NCBI GenBank assembly: GCA_002427745.1 | Contig: DIYF01000067.1 | Coordinates: 11,088-68,717, forward strand | Length of the DNA stretch: 57,630 bases | From: Roseivirga sp. UBA6061 | Lineage (GTDB): Bacteria > Bacteroidota > Bacteroidia > Cytophagales > Cyclobacteriaceae | Direction of reading: 5' to 3' | In this document: positions 53,395 to 57,630 of the stretch, one piece after another | Layout: each line of letters starts with the position of its first letter | Position numbering within the stretch: the first letter of the stretch is position 1 | Made by a program: the position numbers and the translations under genes | Notes under the pieces: generated by a model | Told to the model about the DNA's origin: nothing | Databases searched by the model: none | The model's input: only the letters and a program-made list of their open reading frames with translations

Positions 53395-53934
53395 ATGGAA
53401 GACCTCGACTTACTGCTTCAGACCGGAACCCTGACCTACTCGCGCAGCTACCGAAAAGGAGAAATACTCCAGCGCAAAGGAGACCTCACGCCTCAGACCT
53501 ACTATGTAAAAAAGGGACTGCTTAGAAGCTATATCATAGATAGTAAAGGCAAAGAACACATCTTCATGTTTGCCCCGGAGAAATGGATTGTAGCCGATAT
53601 TGAATCCCTTGAATTTGATCAGCCTGTTGAGCTCTTTATTGACTGCATTGAGGATTCGGAGGTTGTCAGCTTTAACCGGGATTCGGTACTATCCGGAGTA
53701 TTGAACAGAGAAAAGATCAATCGGAACTTCAAGCTGCTCTACAGGCGCATGGGCATTCTGCAAAGAAGAATTATCATGCAAATGAGCTCTCCCGCGGCAG
53801 ATCGTTACACTTACTTTCTGGAGACCTACCCGGAGCTGCCCAACAGGGTGCCACAGCATATGATTGCCTCTTACCTGGGTATTACCCCACAGGCTCTGAG
53901 CACCATCAGAAGCAGAAGTATAAGCAAGCCATGA
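53395..53934 (+). CDS. Crp/Fnr-family transcriptional regulator
   Basis: 179 residues. The front is a cyclic-nucleotide-binding fold (YRKGEILQRKGDLTPQTYYV, KKGLLRSYIIDSKGKEH), followed by the dimer helix and a C-terminal winged helix (VPQHMIASYLGITPQALSTI). There are no Fnr-type cysteines. Bacteroidota carry many such short Crp-like regulators with unknown ligands. Its end is close to the second triple-hairpin array. Confidence 0.9.
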   Translation: MEDLDLLLQTGTLTYSRSYRKGEILQRKGDLTPQTYYVKKGLLRSYIIDSKGKEHIFMFAPEKWIVADIESLEFDQPVELFIDCIEDSEVVSFNRDSVLSGVLNREKINRNFKLLYRRMGILQRRIIMQMSSPAADRYTYFLETYPELPNRVPQHMIASYLGITPQALSTIRSRSISKP

Positions 53935-54069
53935 CCTTGTAAAACCACCTTGTCACCAGTTCTCTGACTTAGCCACAGGCACTCTGATTTATTCGCGGGT
54001 AAGGTAGTACTCATGAATCCTAAGGCCTCAGGAACTCTCTCCACAACAAACACTCAGGTCCACCAACAT

Positions 54070-54886
54070 CCCTCAGGGTCATTGCACCTCCCACAGAGTC
54101 ACTCAAAGAGGACTCTGAGGACTCTATATCACACAGCTCCTGCTATGCTCAGAGTCTTACTGTGTAATGACACTGAGCGCGTGAAGTCTGAAAGAGTTCT
54201 TGCTCAGGGTCCTGCCAGGCAGAGACCACTGAGCGGGGAATAGAAAGTCCGCCCGCGTTAAGATACGCCCGGCCTATGTCACGGAAGACGATCACACCAA
54301 AGGATTCTCTTTACCGTTCATTAAGGCTCCGCGCCCCCCTGCATCCCTCAGAGTCACTGCCACCTTCCTCAGAGTCACTCATAGAGGGCTCTGAGGAATC
54401 GAGAGCACACAGCTCCTGCTGTGCGCAGAGTCTTACTGTGTAATGACGCTGAGCAAGGTAGGTTGCTTGCTCAGGGTCCTGCCAGGCAGAGACCACTGAG
54501 CGGGGAATAAAAAGTCCGTCCGTGTTAAGATACGCCTGGCCTATATCATGGAAGACGATCACAGCGAAGGATTCTCTTTACCGTTCATTAAGGCTCCGCG
54601 CCCCCTACATCCCTCAGAGTCACTGCCCTCTCCCTCAGAGTCACTCATAGAGGACTCTGAGGACTCCATAGCACACAGCTCCTAGCTTTGCTCAGAGTCT
54701 TACAGGGTAATGACACTGAGCGAGGTAGGTTACTTGCTCAGGGTCCTGCAAAGCAGAGACCACTGAGCGAGGAATAGAAAGTCCGTCCGTGTTAAGATAC
54801 GCCTGGCCTATGTCACGGAAGACGATCACAACCAAGGATTCTCTTTACCGTCCATTTATTAATCCAGATGAATGCAAAGGCTCCGC
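54070..54886. repeat. Triple-hairpin tandem array 2 (266-275-bp units)
   Basis: Units start near 54070, 54345 and 54611. Each has the same three hairpins, in the same order, as array 1, plus an extra tail of about 80 bases (GAAAGTCCGTCCGTGTTAAG, GGAAGACGATCAC, GGATTCTCTTTACCG, AAGGCTCCGC). In the second hairpin TTGC / GCAA of array 1 is TTAC / GTAA here, a paired change that keeps the stem. The end of the third unit overlaps the possible upstream start of the DUF5996 gene. Short open frames across it are not conserved. Confidence 0.9.
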
Positions 54887-54921
54887 TAAGTCACGATCTT
54901 AGGGATCAAAACACCGGCATT

Positions 54922-55836
54922 ATGAAGCAAACAACATCTACCCCCTGGCCTGTTCTTGACTTTTCTCAAATGCAGGACACCCTGGAAACCCTGCATCAAT
55001 GGCTGCAAATCGTAGGAAAGATCCGCCTCCGCACCATGCCCTGGCAGAACCATTCCTGGCATACGACTCTCTATGTATCGCCCAATGGTTTCTCTACTCA
55101 TGGCATACCTTATGACGGACGTATTTTCCAGATCGAGTTTGATTTCAGACAACACCAACTCCTTATTCAGTGTTCCAATGCATCTACCCTTAAGATGGAG
55201 CTGAAATCACGTACGGTTGCTGACTTCTACAAAGAACTTTTTGAAAAGCTTGGTAACATTGGACTCGACATCAGCATCCATGCCAGCCCCAATGAGATGG
55301 AGCCTGCCATTCCCTTTGCCCAAAACACCATTAACAAAACCTACGAAGCCGCAGTAGCCTTTGACCTTTGGCAGGCCATGCTCAGCATAAACAGTGTATT
55401 CAATCAGTTCCGAACCGAGTTTATCGGCAAGGCAAGTCCGGTTCACCTCTTCTGGGGAGCCTTCGATCTGGCGGTAACCCGTTTCAGTGGCAACTCCGCT
55501 CCCCTGCACCCGGGAGGCATGCCCAATATGCCATTGGACGTGATGCAGGAGGCTTATTCTCAGGAAGTGAGCAGTGCGGGCTTTTGGCCCGGTTCCAAAG
55601 ATTCGCCTATGCCGGTGTTTTATGCCTATGCCTACCCTACCGGTGCAGGTTTCGGAGAGCAGAAAGTATTACCGGAACAGGCCTTCTACAGTGAGAAAAT
55701 GGGCGAATTCTTCCTTAAGTATGAAGATGTTCGCACTGCGGCTGATCCTGAAAAAACACTTCACGACTTTCTGCAAAGCACCTATGAGGCCGCTGTAAAC
55801 ACCAGCCACTGGGATAGAACAAAGTTGGAAAAGTGA
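54922..55836 (+). CDS. DUF5996-family protein
   Basis: 304 residues from ATG 54922 (MKQTTSTPWPVLDFSQMQ); an in-frame ATG at 54868 would add 18 residues that read partly through the repeat array, so the shorter form is preferred. Family markers: TLETLHQWLQIVGKIRLRTM, PWQNHSWHTTLYVSPNGF, VHLFWGAFDLAVTRFSG, HPGGMPNMPLDVMQEAYSQE and VFYAYAYPTGAGF. DUF5996 proteins are cytoplasmic with unknown function. The gene is followed by the collar-repeat protein after 129 bases. Confidence 0.85.
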   Translation: MKQTTSTPWPVLDFSQMQDTLETLHQWLQIVGKIRLRTMPWQNHSWHTTLYVSPNGFSTHGIPYDGRIFQIEFDFRQHQLLIQCSNASTLKMELKSRTVADFYKELFEKLGNIGLDISIHASPNEMEPAIPFAQNTINKTYEAAVAFDLWQAMLSINSVFNQFRTEFIGKASPVHLFWGAFDLAVTRFSGNSAPLHPGGMPNMPLDVMQEAYSQEVSSAGFWPGSKDSPMPVFYAYAYPTGAGFGEQKVLPEQAFYSEKMGEFFLKYEDVRTAADPEKTLHDFLQSTYEAAVNTSHWDRTKLEK

Positions 55837-55965
55837 CCGGCCCGAAAGTCGGGAAACTCTGAATAAGTCCAGAGCCACTCACAACAAAAAGAAGTCATTT
55901 ACAACATTCGATACGATACCTGCATGTTCTGATGTACATTCCTTCTTTATCAAAATACGATATAC

Positions 55966-56697
55966 ATGTTTGGACAAGGAGGAATCACTGAAATTGTACT
56001 ACTGGGAAGCCCGGCCTATGTGTTGCCTAACCACATTCTGTGTGATGGACATCAGCATGCCAACTTTGCTTACCCCAATTTATCCGGGCGATTGAATAAT
56101 CAGTTTGGTCAACCCGCTGCTGAGCACTTTTGCACCCCGAAACTGGATGCTCCTTTCCGGGGCTCCAATTACTATATGCGCTATGCCTGGGGCAATGAGA
56201 AAACCTATATGGGCAATAATACCATCGGTGAAATCACCCTGATCGCTGATATTCGCCAGATCGATAGCCCCGGCTGGGTTAACTGTCCTCTTATGACAAG
56301 TAATGGTTTCCCGATACTGGAAGGCATTCTGGGAGACAGGTTCGGTCCCAACTATGCCACCCCTGATCTCAAGCCCATTATTCCATCCAACTCTGCCAAT
56401 GGAGGAATGTTGACCTATTACATTCGGGGACTTAAGGGTGCTGCAGGTGGCCAGGCACAAAACTATGTGGGTACCATGATTCTTTCTGCGGTAGAATCAG
56501 CGCCCAATGGTGACTGGCTGCCCTGTAAAGGACAACAGGTAAAGGCAGCGGATTATCCACAGCTCAATGTGGTGATCTCTAACTTCTATGGAGGTGACAG
56601 TACGAATATCCAGCTGCCTAACCCTACCACTCCTGCCGGCTTGACTTATTATATGTGCGCCAACGGTGCCTACCCGACTTATGTTGGCTGGAATTGA
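55966..56697 (+). CDS. Protein of three tail-collar-like repeats (microcystin-dependent-protein type)
   Basis: 243 residues built from three diverged repeats of about 75-80 residues, each starting with a GEIxL-type strand and then W/L-x-x-C-x-G and P-x-L: about 7-80 (ITEIVLLGSPAYVLPNHILC), about 85-165 (GEITLIADIRQIDSPGWVNC) and about 168-243 (GTMILSAVESAPNGDWLPCK, FYGGDSTNIQLPNPTTPAGL). The third is closest to the phage tail-collar (MdpB-like) consensus and ends YYMCANGAYPTYVG. Such proteins are found in tail fibres and in stand-alone exported or surface proteins. No other tail gene is near. No signal peptide is seen. Confidence 0.75.
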   Translation: MFGQGGITEIVLLGSPAYVLPNHILCDGHQHANFAYPNLSGRLNNQFGQPAAEHFCTPKLDAPFRGSNYYMRYAWGNEKTYMGNNTIGEITLIADIRQIDSPGWVNCPLMTSNGFPILEGILGDRFGPNYATPDLKPIIPSNSANGGMLTYYIRGLKGAAGGQAQNYVGTMILSAVESAPNGDWLPCKGQQVKAADYPQLNVVISNFYGGDSTNIQLPNPTTPAGLTYYMCANGAYPTYVGWN

Positions 56698-56776
56698 GTG
56701 CCGAGCTGCTGAATCCTCCGGCTTAAGCTCTGGTTACAGGGAAATGTCCGGAGGTAGGAGTATCAAAAGAGCATTT

Positions 56777-57304
56777 TCAAATGTCAGGTCTTGAGACGAT
56801 GGCCTTTAACTCTTCGATTTGTTGGCCGAGCCCTGCGATTTCAGCTCTGAGTAAGGCAGCACTGGCTTCATTTTCCTTCCTCAGGACTTGAAGCAGATGT
56901 TTCTTTCTCAACTCAAGCCACTGGCTTTTATGGGTATCTGATTCAACTTGCAGCAAGTGGATACAGGCATGCATCCCTCTGAGCTGATGCTCTCTCCGGG
57001 TTTGGAGATAAATAAGCTCGTTCTGCAGGTGATCCAGCCGGCATTCAAGCCGCTTGATTTCTCTTTGAATCCGCTGCAGTTTCTGTGGCTGCTCCTGCTC
57101 CAGGTAAACTTTGACGTGCGCCAGCTCTTCTACCGGGACATCCGTTTCCAGGGCCTCAAACAAACGAGTAGCCTCTGCTAAGGGCCGCAGCGCCCAGTCT
57201 CTGCGACTACAGGCTATGGATTTCAACATATCTTTCGATATACCCAGGTAGCTTGCCAGAATGCCAAGGTTAACCTGAAAGCAGGTATTGAGTAGCTTAA
57301 GCAT
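56777..57304 (-). CDS. XRE-like N-terminus with coiled-coil body
   Basis: 175 residues. Residues about 8-50 look like a helix-turn-helix of XRE type (LASYLGISKDMLKSIACSRR), although the usual S-x-x-E/G-R core is diverged. From about residue 65 to the end the protein is a long coiled coil (QRIQREIKRLECRLDHLQNE, LRAEIAGLGQQIEELKAIVS). Proteins with this layout occur in Bacteroidota without assigned role. Convergent with the collar-repeat gene. Possible small DNA-binding or structural protein. Confidence 0.65.
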   Translation of the reverse strand: MLKLLNTCFQVNLGILASYLGISKDMLKSIACSRRDWALRPLAEATRLFEALETDVPVEELAHVKVYLEQEQPQKLQRIQREIKRLECRLDHLQNELIYLQTRREHQLRGMHACIHLLQVESDTHKSQWLELRKKHLLQVLRKENEASAALLRAEIAGLGQQIEELKAIVSRPDI

Positions 57305-57460
57305 TTAGGTAGAATCACGGTTTGCACGGAAAACGGAATCAGAGGGGCATACATGTGACGCCCCCATCATACCCGTCCTCTATTGGGTTAGAAAAAGAAA
57401 TCAAAAATGTTTGCGATAGCTCACCTCAATCAGTACACCTCATTTTTTGAGATACTACTG

Positions 57461-57481
57461 GGTGTACAGTGCCTGTACACC
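57461..57481. promoter_or_regulatory. Operator-like perfect palindrome
   Basis: Arms GGTGTACAG (57461-57469) and CTGTACACC (57473-57481) with a TGC spacer. Partial copies lie nearby (AGTACACC near 57432 and AGTGTACAA near 57502), suggesting several half-sites for one dimeric regulator. It is 156 bases upstream of the minus-strand start at 57304 and may also serve a gene beyond the window. Confidence 0.5.
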
Positions 57482-57527
57482 TTTCCTCCTTTGCGAATAG
57501 AGTAGTGTACAACAGCTCTCTAAAAAA

Positions 57528-57545
57528 TCCCGGAGCTTGCCGGGA
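57528..57545. terminator. Bidirectional terminator-like hairpin
   Basis: Stem TCCCGG / CCGGGA with loop AGCTTG, flanked by AAAAAA on the left and CTTTTTG on the right. The rest of 57305-57630 holds no gene that I can support. Confidence 0.7.
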
Positions 57546-57630
57546 CTTTTTGCTGGTAAGGTTAGTCAGTTGGCGGCACTGCTCCCGTCTGACCTCCGCA
57601 TGGCTTCGGTACTGACGGGGCTTGGCCAGC

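Noticed and set aside
54013..54562. Short open frames of 76 and 83 residues inside array 2
   Set aside because: They run through the hairpin repeats, are not conserved between units and have no plausible start signal.
51759..54886. CRISPR or integron cassette array
   Set aside because: The repeats have no unique spacers, no attC-like layout with a cassette gene between and no integrase nearby.
55966..57304. Prophage or contractile injection system
   Set aside because: Only a collar-like protein is seen; sheath, tube, baseplate and ATPase genes are missing and the flanks are ordinary genes.
1..57630. tRNA or rRNA genes
   Set aside because: I read the gene-free stretches on both strands and saw no cloverleaf-like sequence or rRNA-like conserved block.

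Overview
The window reads as chromosomal DNA of a marine-type Bacteroidota bacterium, most likely a Cytophagales relative. This rests on gene content: LytS/LytTR two-component pairs, PD40-propeller amidohydrolase, DUF6090-type one-pass membrane proteins, many SPII lipoproteins, a metal ABC permease fused to a DtxR-like domain, promoters of the TAnnTTTG type, and weak Shine-Dalgarno sequences. No taxonomic marker gene is present, so the family-level placement is inference.

Layout. 0-10.3 kb: a large secreted amidohydrolase, a membrane-tethered nuclease, two tandem paralogous small exported proteins, a TPR lipoprotein, an esterase and the first LytS/LytTR pair. 10.4-17.4 kb: dapD, a glycosyltransferase and a metal-uptake locus (DtxR/MntR-type regulator, TroA-like lipoprotein, ATPase, permease fused to a DtxR-like domain, second permease) with TTTAGA-n4-TCTAAA operators. 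17.4-20.2 kb: a stand-alone periplasmic propeller facing a second LytS/LytTR pair. 20.2-30 kb: an accessory region with an EreA/ChaN-like membrane protein, two DUF1579-like exported proteins, five DUF6090-type genes, one internally deleted DUF6090 pseudogene, a DUF559 endonuclease-like gene and a 223-238 bp tandem array built from the 3' end of the DUF559 gene and the 5' tip of a DUF6090 gene. 29.1-32.8 kb: membrane LytTR protein, hydrolase lipoprotein and mnmE. 32.8-34.2 kb: a small insert carrying an FkbM methyltransferase, bounded by mnmE and by a second, decayed copy of the mnmE 3' end. 34.2-45 kb: phosphotransferase, SGNH hydrolase, 5'-nucleotidase lipoprotein, Imm11-like orphan, glycosyltransferase, CHAP-like secreted protein, AsmA. 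44.9-49.1 kb: a two-gene operon of large proteins I cannot assign. 49.4-57.6 kb: a small unknown protein, the third LytS/LytTR pair, CPBP protease, Crp-type regulator, DUF5996 protein, a protein of three tail-collar-like repeats and a coiled-coil XRE-like protein. Two arrays of triple-hairpin intergenic repeats sit in this last stretch.

How it works together. The clearest functional unit is metal homeostasis: a cytosolic DtxR/MntR regulator and a permease-linked DtxR-like domain flank one transport system, and operator-like palindromes precede the regulator and the ATPase. The best candidates for undescribed biology are the DUF559/DUF6090 junction array, the mnmE 3'-end duplication around a cargo gene, the triple-hairpin repeats with a compensatory base change in one stem, and the 933 + 441 residue operon.
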